Of a stretch of DNA of 64,000 bases, positions 54,947 to 64,000 are shown in pieces (the first letter of the stretch is position 1; every line of letters begins with the position of its first letter). The stretch is from positions 140,615,545-140,679,544 of the forward strand of contig NC_030680.2 in assembly GCF_000004195.4 (NCBI RefSeq), in the 5' to 3' direction. Source of the DNA: Xenopus tropicalis (lineage: Eukaryota > Chordata > Amphibia > Anura > Pipidae). Both the position numbers and the translations under genes were made by a program. Below the pieces are notes generated by a model. It saw only the letters and a list, made by a program, of their open reading frames with translations, made no database searches and had not been told where the DNA came from.

Positions 54947-56157
54947 ATAGGTATAAATGGGACTGTTATCCAGAATGCTTGGGACCTGAGATTTTTCGGA
55001 TAAGGTTGTTCACCTTTAATGTTCAAATTGTTTTAATCCACTAACAATGCTCTCAGTGTATAAGAAAATCCATTTTCCATAAAACAAGTAGAAAGGCCAC
55101 TGTAAAAGCTACTTTTTATGCCTGTTAAATCAGTCCTTCTGTCTCTGTGATCAGTTTCCTGAAAGGATGGGAGGGGCCTATTTTGTACCTGACACACTGA
55201 AAACTTCCTATATGCTGACATCATCACTCCCAGGCTTTGCCCTTACTTGTTTCTTATTGGACCAGTTCATTTGTTGCTTGTGCGCTCTAACCAGTTGCAT
55301 AAATTGAAAGGTCATTGGTTAATTTCTCCCTTGCTGTGGCATAGGCAAAGGAAGCTGGGTCAGACTGACAGGAGGTATAGCCAATAGGAGTTAAGTCTGC
55401 TGCCAGTACTATGTGTGACATCATATAAGGAAGTAAAAAAGCAACTAGCGTTTATAGGGGTCACTGACCCCTCCAAGCACAGTGTCAGTCTACTAAAAAA
55501 TAATTTCAACATGAAATAAACCCAATAGGGCTGTTCTGCCCCCAATAAGGGGTAATTATATCTTAGTTGGGATCAAGTACAGGTACTGTTTTATTATTAC
55601 AGAGAAAAGGGAATCATTTAACCATTAAATAAACCCAATAGGGCTGTTCTGCCCCCAATAAGGGGTAATTATATCTTAGTTGGGATCAAGTACAGGTACT
55701 GTTTTATTATTACAGAGAAAAGGGAATCATTTAACCATGAAATAAACCCAATAGGGCTGTTCTGCCCCCAATAAGGGGTAATTATATCTTAGTTGGGATC
55801 AAGTACAGGTACTGTTTTATTATTACAGAGAAAAGGGAATCATTTAACCATTAAATAAACCCAATAGGGCTGTTCTGCCCCAATAAGGGGTAATTATATC
55901 TTAGTTGGGATCAAGTACAGGTACTGTTTTATTATTACAGAGAAAAGGGAATCATTTAACCATTAAATAAACCCAATAGGGCTGTTCTGCCCCATTAAGG
56001 GGTAATTATATCTTAGTTGGGATCAAGTACAGGTACTGTTTTATTATTACAGAGAAACAGGAAATTGTTCTTTAAAAAGTGGAATTATTTGATTAAAATG
56101 AAGTCTGTGGGAGTTTGCTTTATAATGGGTTTCCAGATAATAGATCCCATATCTGTA
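54947..56157 (+). mobile_element. TACAGGTATGGGACC MITE with five 113-bp units and an insertion
   Basis: The left end is degraded (AGGTATAAATGGGACTGTTA, ATCCAGAATGCTTGGGACC) and the right end is GATCCCATATCTGTA at 56,157. After a 480-bp insertion (55,006-55,486) the body resumes with GTCTACTAAAAAATAATTTC and five 113-bp units (ACAGGTACTG at 55,579, 55,692 and on). It starts only 25 bp after the previous copy ends. Confidence 0.88.
55006..55486. mobile_element. Insertion in the previous MITE, TTAA-family type
   Basis: It starts GTTGTTCACCTTTAATGTTC and ends GGGGTCACTGACCCCTCC, words found at the ends of the abundant TTAAAGGGG-type Xenopus MITEs. The middle (GTGTATAAGAAAATCCATTTTC, GCTGACATCATCACTCCC) is not recognised. 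Boundaries approximate. Confidence 0.55.
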
Positions 56158-56559
56158 TCTTAATTAGTTTGTGTGTCTGACTTTGTGCCAATTAGGAATG
56201 TGCATTACCTGTTCACAGTTGCATTTATTCCTGCTTTGTAGTATTAATCGCTCTATTTTTACATCTATATTGTTTCACACTTCCTTTGCTTTTAACCCTT
56301 GGCATTCTCAAAGGGTTAACACATCTAATTCCGCCCCCCCCCCCCCCCCGGACGCCCGAGCCAAGCTCGCCTACTAAACCAATAACCTTTAAAAGAAGAA
56401 CAGTAAAACAATTTTACAGGAATATCTTGTTGCCGCACACACTCTCTCCCCATCTCTTTGTGTATCCACATATCAAGCCACTTTATGGATGTGCGCCGTA
56501 GCCGTGCCCTTCAACAAGAAAGCTTTTTTCCATTTTGTTCCATAAAGAATATTATTTTT
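56158..56559. other. Noncoding with a C homopolymer
   Basis: A C run lies at 56,334-56,349, followed by CGGACGCCCGAGCC. The rest is AT-rich. No gene. Confidence 0.45.
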
Positions 56560-57300
56560 CTGCCAGCCAATTTTCTCTGTTAGTCACTAATTGGCTACAT
56601 AAATCTCCAGTGTTGAGAATGAGGAATGTCTCGGTGTCATAGAGTGTAATCTTCACCCTTATTTACCAATTCATTAAGATTCATTGATGCAGGATCGGTG
56701 AGAGGAAATGACAACATAAATCAGGCCTCCAACATAATGACCCTAATCAGTTGGGAATTGCTGGAAATGTCATGATGAACTATGTCCTTGTATTAGTGCG
56801 ACTGTACATTGTCATTGTGCTGCTTTATGAGTGGGACGCATTCTCCTGACACTGACTGTATTTAACGAAAAAGAGTTGTTAAAAATCCTGATTCCATTAA
56901 ACCTATGAGATCCATACAAGGTCCTGCGGTATTTAGCCCCCTGCCCTTTACCTTTATTGTAACTGCTTAATGGAGCCGCAGTTTAATGCACATTTAGAGT
57001 ACACCTGAGCGAAGCCTCGCCAAAAAGGGAATCGAGCTGATTTACGGCTTGTCATGTGCTTGCTTAACCCAATCATTTCAATCCTCTCTCTCGGCGAACA
57101 GACAACAGAGTCGTGTTTCGGGTGGCGGTTTCACCCGTCAGTGTTCCTTGCCTACAAGGACGACCGTAAAACGTGCCGGCTTGGGGCTCGGTGCAAGTTC
57201 TGTTCTTTGCTCTCCTTGTCATCTCATTGGGAAGAAGATGGTTGCATTTTGGCTAATCAAAGACATGTTTTTGTCTGTGTGTATTTAAATAGTTTCCTTG
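56560..57300. promoter_or_regulatory. Candidate conserved noncoding block
   Basis: The longest continuous CNE-like stretch: CACTAATTGGCTACATAAAT, CAATTCATTAAGATTCATTG, CATAATGACCCTAATCAG and GTTTAATGCACATTTAGAG, no repeats. 57,102-57,300 follows a CTCTCTCTCGGCGAACAG acceptor-like end and stays open in one + frame (ESCFGWRFHPSVFLAYKDDR and on), but no donor fits and the peptide is unknown, so it is not called coding. Confidence 0.45.
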
Positions 57301-57589
57301 TATGTTGTATCCGTGTCGGCGTGGGTTTTTGTTCCCGGTACTACCAAAAAAATAAAACACATCAGTAGGTAAATTGGCTTCCGCTGAAACTGACCATAAT
57401 GTGTGTGAATGGGATTGGGGTGTGGGCAGAGGGTGATTTTTGTGTTTATGGAGGCCAATTAAAGATATTTCCTATGCAGATTCGTTTATGCCATTCCAAG
57501 GCCAGTTACATGCATAGTACCCGGGAACACATTTCAAGATAAATGCATTGGGAATTTTCTGTAGAATACCTTGCTTGATAAATGTAATG
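57301..57589. other. Noncoding sequence leading into the array
   Basis: No feature recognised. The right part contains degenerate precursors of the 50-bp unit (CGGGAACACATTTCAAGATA at 57,521). Confidence 0.5.
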
Positions 57590-58960
57590 CTAGTTGTCAT
57601 ATATAATGCCCCAGAACATGACAAGGTAAATACAATGTCAATTCTATTCATCCCAGAACACATGGCAGGATAAATGCAGTGTCAGCTCCATAAATAATGC
57701 CCCCAGAACACACAGCATAATAAATACAGTGCTAATTCTATATATAATAGCCCCAGAACACATGACCGGGTAAATGCAGTGCCAATTCCATGTATAATGC
57801 CCCCAGAAAACATGACGTGATAAATACAATGCCAATTCCATATATAATTCCCACAGAAAACATATTGGGTTAAATACAATGCCAATTCCATATATAATAC
57901 CCCCAGAAAACATGGCAGGATAAATACAGTGCCAATTCCATATATAATGCCCCCAGAACATACGGCAGGATAAATACAGTGCCAATCCCATATATAATTC
58001 CCCCAGAACACATGGCAGGATAAATACAGTGCCAATTCCATATATAATGCCCCCAGAACACATGGCAGGATAAATACAGTGCCAATTCCATATATAATGC
58101 CCCCAGAACACATGGCAGGATAAATACAGTGCCAATTCCATATATAATGCCCCCAGAACACATGGCAGGATAAATACCGTGCCAATTCCATATATAATGC
58201 CCCCAGAACACATGGCAGGATACATACAGTGCCAGTTCCATATATAATGCCCCCAGAACACATGGCAGGATAAATACAGTGCCAGTTCCATATATAATGC
58301 CCCCAGAACACATGGCAGGATAAATACAGTGCCAATTCCATATATAATGCCCCCAGAACACATGGCAGGATACATATAGTGCCATTTCCATATATAATTC
58401 CCCCAGAACACATGGCAGGATGAATACAGTGCCAATTCCATATATAATGCCCCCAGAGCACATGGCAGGATAAATACAGTGCCAATTCCATATATAATGC
58501 CCCCAGAGCACATGGCAGGATAAATACAGTGCCAATTCCATATATAATGCCCCTAGAACACATGGCAGGGTGAATACAGTGCCAGTTCCATATATAATGC
58601 CCCAAGAAAACATGGCGGCTTAAATACAGTGTCAATTCCATATATAATGCTCCCGGAACACACAGCAGGATCACAAAAGTGTAAATTACATATATTGTGT
58701 ATTTATAATACCAAAACACATATTAGTATAAATTTGAGGTGTTATTTACGCAACAGAACGCATTGTGCACAGTGCCAAAAAAGCCCGCAGTTGGCTGGTC
58801 TTTTTGCACTTCTTAGTGCTCTAGCACTTCTGTTCTGGAGTAAAGTACATGACCCCTACAGTGCCAATTTCCTTTATATAATGACCCTAGAACACATTGC
58901 ACAATAAATACAGTGTCAGTTTCATGTATAGTACCCTTAGAGCATATGAAAGGATAAATG
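57590..58960. repeat. 50-bp minisatellite, about 27 units
   Basis: CCCCCAGAACACATGGCAGG, ATAAATACAGTGCC and AATTCCATATATAATG repeat with exact 50-bp spacing in the centre (58,021 to 58,071). Units at both edges (57,590-57,900; 58,560-58,960) are more diverged, and about 58,680-58,860 is largely degenerate: homogenised core, decayed margins. All three minus frames are open for 247-345 codons because the core lacks TTA, CTA and TCA; not genes. Confidence 0.96.
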
Positions 58961-59037
58961 CAGTGCCAGATTTATGTATAATACCTCCATCGTGTTTGTT
59001 GCCAGGAAATTAATTGATGTTAGTTTGGGCACAGTTT

Positions 59038-59150
59038 TTCCAAGCTTTTTATTGTAAGTTTCACTGGGGCAGGGCCTGATGCGAATGAGGTCTAATTTCT
59101 ATAAATCGCTACTGAATATGTTGGCGCTATATAAATAAAGAATATTATAT
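59038..59150 (+). mobile_element. L2-type LINE 3' tail
   Basis: ATTGTAAGTTTCACTGGGGC, AGGGCCTGATGCGAATGAGG and GAATATGTTGGCGCTATATA followed by AATAAAGAATATTAT form the end of the LINE tail in forward orientation. Confidence 0.8.
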
Positions 59151-59249
59151 AAGTGAAATGCTGGGCCCTATAGGAAGCAAGAGATTGGCCTATAACTTCA
59201 GGAGAGTGGGACCTGGAGGGCCACAACGGTGTGAATTACAAAAAATTAG

Positions 59250-59690
59250 CGATAAAGAGACAGTGATGAAATCATTAGAGTGCAATTTAGCACGGGGCCC
59301 TGTGTGCCGGATATCAACCCACCCTGACAAATCAGCAGCAAAACCGAGGCCTTGTCTCTTTAGTTAATGAGCCCCACGCACAATGCCTTTCTGTTTATCC
59401 ATAATGGACAACAAATACTCAGATAAAGCAGGTGAACTGTGCAAGAGATTCCACTGAATGATGAACAGGCGGAAAACATTCTCCGGAGAAAATGAAGAAG
59501 CAAATGAAAGGTTTCCGCGTGTTATTTATTGAAGTGGAATTAGAAGCCATTAGCCAAGGAGCGGCGCTCGTTTTCTCCGAGAGATTTCTCAGCTGCCTCT
59601 CTAAATCCCATTTAAGGAAATGTATCATTAAAGGTGCCGAGAAACAAAGCTAGATATTAAGGGCAATGGCAGAAATGCCATCCTCTTTTC
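59250..59690. promoter_or_regulatory. Candidate conserved noncoding element
   Basis: Repeat-free with CAATTTAGCACGG, TTTAGTTAATGAGCCCC and CATAATGGACAACAAATAC words. 59,534-59,559 repeats, with four mismatches in 26 bp, a word at 4,741-4,766. The block around the shared word is otherwise different. No coding frame. Regulatory role inferred from motif content. Confidence 0.45.
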
Positions 59691-60534
59691 ACTGTATGGG
59701 GCTGACAACAGAGCCAGGACTCTGAAGTTTGTCTTAAAACCAAGTATTAGTGTAATGGGGAATATACAATTACATTTAAAGATATTTCCTTTTTTTTTTT
59801 AAAACCTAATTTTGTTGTTGCGCAGCTTGAAAAAATACCCCCTGTCCAATGGTTATAGCATAATGGGAACCCATTGGGAAAGGACTTCGTCAATGAGATA
59901 GACATTGTCTGCCGCTGCCTGTAGGCTGGTATATAAGCCATAAGCTGGACTTGTGTAAACATCTTTCTGCCAGAAATTCATAATGAGAACCAATTACTGT
60001 ACAGTAAAGCAATTGGCCAGTGTCTTCATGTTCCTCAGAGTATATTGTACAAAACAATAATCCACTGCGTCAAAATTTGGCGTGAAGTACATATAAAAGC
60101 TCCTTACCCTGCACTATTTTAACCTGCCCCACCCCGGGGCCAGTGTTGCACTTTGTGTTTGTGTCTCTGTGGCTTTTCACAGTGAAACGCGAGGAGCTGT
60201 CACCACAAGCATATTGTTTACAAACGTCATTTGAAATTGGGCACATTTTCCATTCATAGGATGTAAGTGTGCCTTACATAAACGGTTTATAGGGAGGGAT
60301 CTAGGATAGTATTTGCCAGTTAGTGGCCATTAGATAATATTTACACAATAGGAAAAAAATACCATCTTCATCCCTCCGGCTGGTCCCACGGCTCCTCTCA
60401 GTATACAGTCACTATTTTGATTGGAGGTCAACACAAACCCCCATCAGTGTTTCAGTTAGCCTATCAAAACCCATGTGTATCCCTAGTAAGACTGAGCAGG
60501 CTGAGAATCTGCCCCGTGTGGCACTAGTCTTATG
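59691..60534. other. Unique sequence
   Basis: No repeat or gene recognised. 60,030-60,260 is repeat-free and could be conserved. A poly-T run is at about 59,788-59,800. Confidence 0.4.
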
Positions 60535-61749
60535 AGGAGGTAGGCAGTTTCCCAGCCCTAGGGGACAGATAGTTCTCCCAGCTCTAGCAGACAAATAGTT
60601 CTGCCAGCCCTAGCAGACAGTTCTCCCAGTTTTAGGAGGAGATAGGCAGTTATCCTAGTCCTAGGAGACTGATGGTTATATCCTAGCCTTAGGAGACTGA
60701 TGGTTCTACCAGCCTTGAGAGACTGATGGTTCTTCCATCATTAGGGAGACTGATGGTTCTATCAGCCTTAGGGAGACTGATGCTTTTTCCATCCTTAGGG
60801 AGACTGATGGTTCTACCAGCCTTAGGGTGACTGATGGTTCTCCCATCCTTAGGAGACAGGTGGTTCTACCAGCCTTAAGGAGACTGATGGTTCTTCCATC
60901 CTTAGGGAGACTGATGGTTCCTCCATCCTTAGGAGACTGATGGTTCTTACATCCTTAGGGACACTGATGGTTCTACCAGCCTTAGGGACACTGATGGTTC
61001 TACCAGCCTTAGGGACACTGATGGTTCTCCCAGCCTTAGGGATACTGATGGTTCTCCCATCCTTAGGACACTGATGGTTCTTCCATCCTTAGGGAGACTG
61101 ATGGTTCTCCCAGCCTTAGGGATACTGATGGTTCTCCCATCCTTAGGAGACTGATGGTTCTCCCAGCCTTAGGGAGACTGACGGTTCTCCCAGCCTTAGG
61201 GAGACTGATGGTTCTACCAGCCTTAGGGAGATTGATGGTTCTACCAGCCTTATGAGACTGATGGTTCTACCAGCCTTAGGGAGACTGATGGTTCTCCCAT
61301 CCTTAGGAGACTGATGGTTCTCCCATCCTTAGGAGACTGATGGTTCTTCCATCCTTAGGGAGACTGATGGTTCTTCCATCCTTAGGGAGACTGATGGTTC
61401 TCCCAGCCTTAGGGAGACTGATGGTTCTCCCAGCCTTAGGGAGACTGATGGTTCTCCCATCTTTAGGAAACTGATGGTTCTTCCATCCTTAGGGAGACTG
61501 ATGGTTCTCCCAGCCTTAGGGAGACTGATGGTTCTCCCAGCCTTAGGGAGACTGATGGTTCTCCCAGCCTTCGGGAGACTGATGGTTCTCCCAGCCTTAG
61601 GGAGACTCATTGTTCTCCCAGCTTTCGGGAGACTGATAGTTCAACCAGTCCTAGGAGACTGATAGTTCAACCAGTCCTAGGAGAAGGGCAGTTCTCTCAA
61701 CCCTAGGCAACAGGCAGTTTTCCCAGCACTAGCAGACAGATGCTTCTCC
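60535..61749. repeat. 27-bp minisatellite, about 42 units
   Basis: CCTTAGGGAGACTGATGGTT followed by CTCCCAG repeats with 26-27-bp spacing, with CCCATCC, CCCAGCC and ACCAGCC subtypes. The edges carry older forms (CTAGCAGACAAATAGTTCTG; CCTAGGAGACTGATAGTTCA). As 27 is a multiple of three, short frames on both strands repeat nine residues (minus SLPKAGRTI); not genes. Confidence 0.95.
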
Positions 61750-62183
61750 CAGACAAAACATTTACATCTTTTTGAGCTCACACTCCTGAACACCGGACAC
61801 GGATGTAGCTTAAACTTAGTCTTTATTTCAATTCATTAAAAACACTGCGTTCTGAGCATCACGCTCTTAGCACAATACTATTGATTCGTTACACTTCTAA
61901 AAAAAAAAAAAAAATACGGAAGTGACATCACTCGATTCCACTCACTTTTGTAATCACTCTAAAACCACAATACAGAATCGTAGTGAATGACAGACTAAGT
62001 ACAGATAAAAATACATTCAGCATTAATTACACAGCTAATCTTACATTTATTATACACCGCAACTAATATCACATATAGAATATAAACCCAAAGGTTGACA
62101 TGTTCCTAATAAGTAAATCCATTTTACTTCCGAGCGTAATAAGTTTTTGTAATGATCACCTCCTCTCTCCGTCGGCATAACTC
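61750..62183. other. Segment lying between the 27-bp array and an orphan unit
   Basis: The 27-bp array stops at CTTCTCCCAG (about 61,757), and one more unit appears at 62,184, so this 430-bp segment looks inserted. On the minus strand it contains an AATAAAGACTAAG polyadenylation-like word and a T homopolymer (complement of 61,900-61,914), as in a retroelement or LTR end, but no TG...CA termini or target duplication are visible. It could also be old unique DNA. Confidence 0.35.
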
Positions 62184-62216
62184 TAGGCGACAGATAGTTC
62201 TTCCAGCCCTAGGAGA
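62184..62216. repeat. Orphan unit of the 27-bp minisatellite
   Basis: CTCTAGGCGACAGATAGTTC followed by TTCCAGCCCTAGGAG closely resembles the edge units at 60,550-60,620 and 61,690-61,750, but lies about 430 bp away from the array. Confidence 0.75.
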
Positions 62217-62469
62217 TAATGTTGATTTCCCAAACCAAAAGACATTAACAAAGAAGCCAACAAAAGCTACCCTAAGCCCCCATATTTATCTGCCCCCAAG
62301 GCTGATCGTCATGCCTTCAGCCATTCCAGGACGTGTGCAATGGATTATGGGAAAAACCCGCAGAAGCCCCCAACCCAAAAAGGCACGTATAAAACCCATA
62401 GCTAAGAAAGATCAAGCTTGTGGCCCCAGCCTTGCTATTTCTGTGCCCTGTACTGTTAGGCACGACTAC

Positions 62470-62944
62470 TAGGGGGCTGATTTACTAAGACACGAATTCC
62501 GACCGAATTGGAAAAATTCCGATTGGAAAACGAACATTTTGCGACTTTTTCGTATTTTTTGCGATTTTTTCGGCGCCTTTACGACTTTTCGGAAATTATC
62601 GCAACTTTTTCGTTACCAATACGATTTGCGAGAAAAAACGCGAGTTTTTCGTAGCCATTCCGAAAGTTGCGATTTTTTTCGCAGCGTTAAAACTTGCGCG
62701 AAAAGTTTCGCTTTTTTCGTAGCGTTAAAACTTAAAAGGCGCAATGTTTTGCGCAAGTTTTAACGCTACGAAAAAATCGCAACTTTCGGAAAGGCTACGG
62801 AAAACTCGCATTTTTCCGCAAAAATCGTATTGGTAACGAAAAAGTTGCGATAATTTTCCGAAAAAATCGCAAAATACCGATCATTACGAAAAAAACGCAA
62901 TCGGACGCATTCGGCCCGTTCGTGAGTAAGTAAATGGGCCCCTA
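62470..62944. mobile_element. CpG-rich palindromic MITE, GGGGCTGATTTACTAA ends
   Basis: It runs from AGGGGGCTGATTTACTAAG to AGTAAGTAAATGGGCCCCT. The whole body is one long imperfect palindrome of TTTTTCG/CGAAAAA words: TTTTTCGTTACCAATACGAT pairs with ATCGTATTGGTAACGAAAAA, and GGAAATTATCGCAACTTT with AAGTTGCGATAATTTTCC. CpG is far denser than in the flanks. The G-run ends fit PIF/Harbinger-type MITEs, but the 3-bp target duplication is not clear. No transposase. Confidence 0.85.
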
Positions 62945-63441
62945 AGAGTCCAAAAAAGGAAAGTTGGCATGTTTATTTTTTAAAAATAAATCTTTTTTTT
63001 TGCTATTTTTGTTCATTTATTTTCTATATCGAACATGAGGGGTAACCATTTTTTGTTATCAAAAAGCAGAATCTTTAATCTGCGGTGCAGGGCTGAGCAA
63101 GGCCTGTTACGGAACAAGACAAGTTTACTTAATCTTGACAGCTTTGGGTGTAATCTCCCTGGGCTTGTGACAAGTCCGACTTTAAGATTTATAACTCCTT
63201 AATCAAATGTCTAGAAGATGCACAGAATGTTATCGGCCGGCTTCCTTTCACATGACTGGCCGAGGACTCAATAGACAGTTAGATAAGTGCTTGCAGCTTT
63301 TGGGCTTCGCTTAGAATTCCACAGTTTCCAGTCTATCAATACCGCCCTGTCCTCAACTCTTTCTTATTTCATTTCCCCAGTCTGTATCTCATGTAAGGGG
63401 CACCCTCCTCACTTATTGAGCCCCCTTTTTTGTAATTCCGT
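62945..63441. promoter_or_regulatory. Unique block, candidate CNE at 63,050-63,420
   Basis: Repeat-free with TCTTTAATCTGCGG, GTTTACTTAATCTTGACAGC, CTCCTTAATCAAATGTC and CAGTCTATCAATACCGCC words. There is no open frame of note. Homeodomain-type AATC/ATTA words suggest an enhancer; inference only. Confidence 0.4.
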
Positions 63442-63888
63442 TTAAAGGAAAAGTAACACTAAAAATTTTCAAGTGAAAAAGCTATTCTACCCTGCACCAA
63501 TAACTGCCCTATCCTGCAAACCCCTTAGTATTAGTGAATGCTTTCAAAGAAAATACCTGTTAAAACTTGGCTTCCTGTCAATTGAACTACGGCGATAGGG
63601 CGAAGGAAGGAGCAGCAATCACTATGCAACGATCGATTGATCGAGACTAGTCTGACTCCTTCCTATACAGAAGGAAGACTAACCTCGATTAATCGATCAC
63701 TGCATAGTGATTGCTGCTCCTTCCATCGCCCTATCGCCGTAGTTCAATTGACAGGAAGCCAAGTTTTAACAGGTATTTTCTTTGAAAGCATTCACTAATA
63801 CTAAGGGGTTTGCAGGATAGGGCAGTTATTGGTGCAGGGTAGAATAGCTTTTTCACTTAAAAAAATGTTAGTGTTACTTTTCCTTTAA
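63442..63888. mobile_element. T2-type palindromic MITE, second copy
   Basis: The left end is TTAAAGGAAAAGTAACACTA and the right end TAGTGTTACTTTTCCTTTAA, so both TTAA sides and complete inverted ends are present. Arms of about 215 bp pair nearly perfectly (AGCAGCAATCACTATGCA with TGCATAGTGATTGCTGCT; GCTTGGCTTCCTGTCAATTG with CAATTGACAGGAAGCCAAG). It shares TIR and several blocks with 37,057-37,479 but differs in the centre. Confidence 0.95.
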
Positions 63889-63970
63889 TTATAGTATTCC
63901 TTTTTTAATAGTGTTGTTCTTAAAGTCTAACTAGAGGTTTAAAATTTCTGTATTAATTGGGGCACCAAAA

Positions 63971-64000
63971 CAGTGTCGGACTGGGGAGCCAAGGGCCCAC
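63971..64000 (+). mobile_element. Start of a hAT-type MITE, cut by the window end
   Basis: CAGTGTCGGACTGG, the terminal repeat of the family at 16,930 and 21,934, followed by GGAGCCAAGGGCCCAC, which is the complement of that family's right subterminal part. The 8 bp before it are CACCAAAA. The remainder lies beyond the window. Confidence 0.8.

Noticed and set aside
57054..57368. 104-codon + frame with several Cys residues after an acceptor-like CAG
   Set aside because: No donor or stop context fits an exon, the peptide matches nothing I know, and the block looks like conserved noncoding DNA.
57644..58719. Minus-strand frames of 247-345 codons with Cys/Trp/Tyr-rich repeats
   Set aside because: They are translations of the 50-bp minisatellite in three registers; the apparent Cys pattern is the unit repeated.
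1..64000. tRNA, rRNA or known microRNA genes
   Set aside because: Scanned by eye for the tRNA T-arm word GGTTCGA and for conserved rRNA words and found none. The one good hairpin (624-688) is too perfect to name as a microRNA.
1..64000. Naming the surrounding developmental gene from the CNE-like blocks
   Set aside because: No exon of a known gene is present and I could not match any block to a specific locus with confidence; a whole-genome alignment would be needed.

Overview
This is vertebrate nuclear DNA, almost certainly from a clawed frog (Xenopus; X. tropicalis is the more likely species, but I cannot separate it from X. laevis by eye). The call rests on repeat content: palindromic MITEs (short non-autonomous DNA transposons) with TTAA target sites and TTAAAGG termini (the T2/Kolobok-like group of Xenopus), several families beginning GGTGGCCATACAC, GGGTGAAGACACACAG or TACAGGTATGGGACC, hAT elements with 8-bp target duplications, and L2-type LINE fragments with frog-type 3' tails. 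There are no bacterial-style genes, operons, tRNAs or rRNAs.

No complete protein-coding gene can be supported. The only recognisable coding sequence is the frameshifted end of an L2 LINE reverse transcriptase (12.7-13.6 kb, + strand). Two stretches have exon-like signals of low confidence: a GC-rich block ending in a good splice donor (38.34-38.57 kb) and an acceptor-like pyrimidine tract followed by 77 open codons (42.70-42.93 kb). The long minus-strand open frames at 33.6-34.5, 39.2-40.8, 47.5-48.3, 57.6-58.7 and 61.3-61.6 kb are stop-free tandem repeats, not genes.

Layout: 0-33 kb is mostly interspersed elements (MITEs, hAT, LINE tails, often nested) separated by repeat-free blocks of balanced composition with TAATTA, ATTTGCAT and CTTTGATC-type motifs. 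Those blocks look like conserved noncoding elements (CNEs) of a developmental-gene desert or very large intron. From 33.6 to 61.8 kb the same unique blocks are interleaved with a dense run of minisatellites (34, 43, 41, 113, 30, 82, 54, 130, 113, 50 and 27-bp units). The last 2 kb hold a CpG-rich palindromic MITE, a CNE-like block, a second T2-type palindrome and the first 30 bp of a hAT element.

Most informative observations: a 3.1-kb MITE whose internal 113-bp minisatellite carries a 1,377-bp higher-order duplication readable as an unequal crossover; a T2 MITE inserted in a 43-bp minisatellite whose neighbouring units supply the empty site; an 82-bp array with a canonical G-quadruplex motif in nearly every unit; a perfect 29-bp hairpin at 624-688; and a 26-bp motif shared by two CNE-like blocks 55 kb apart. 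I found no convincing new multi-gene system.
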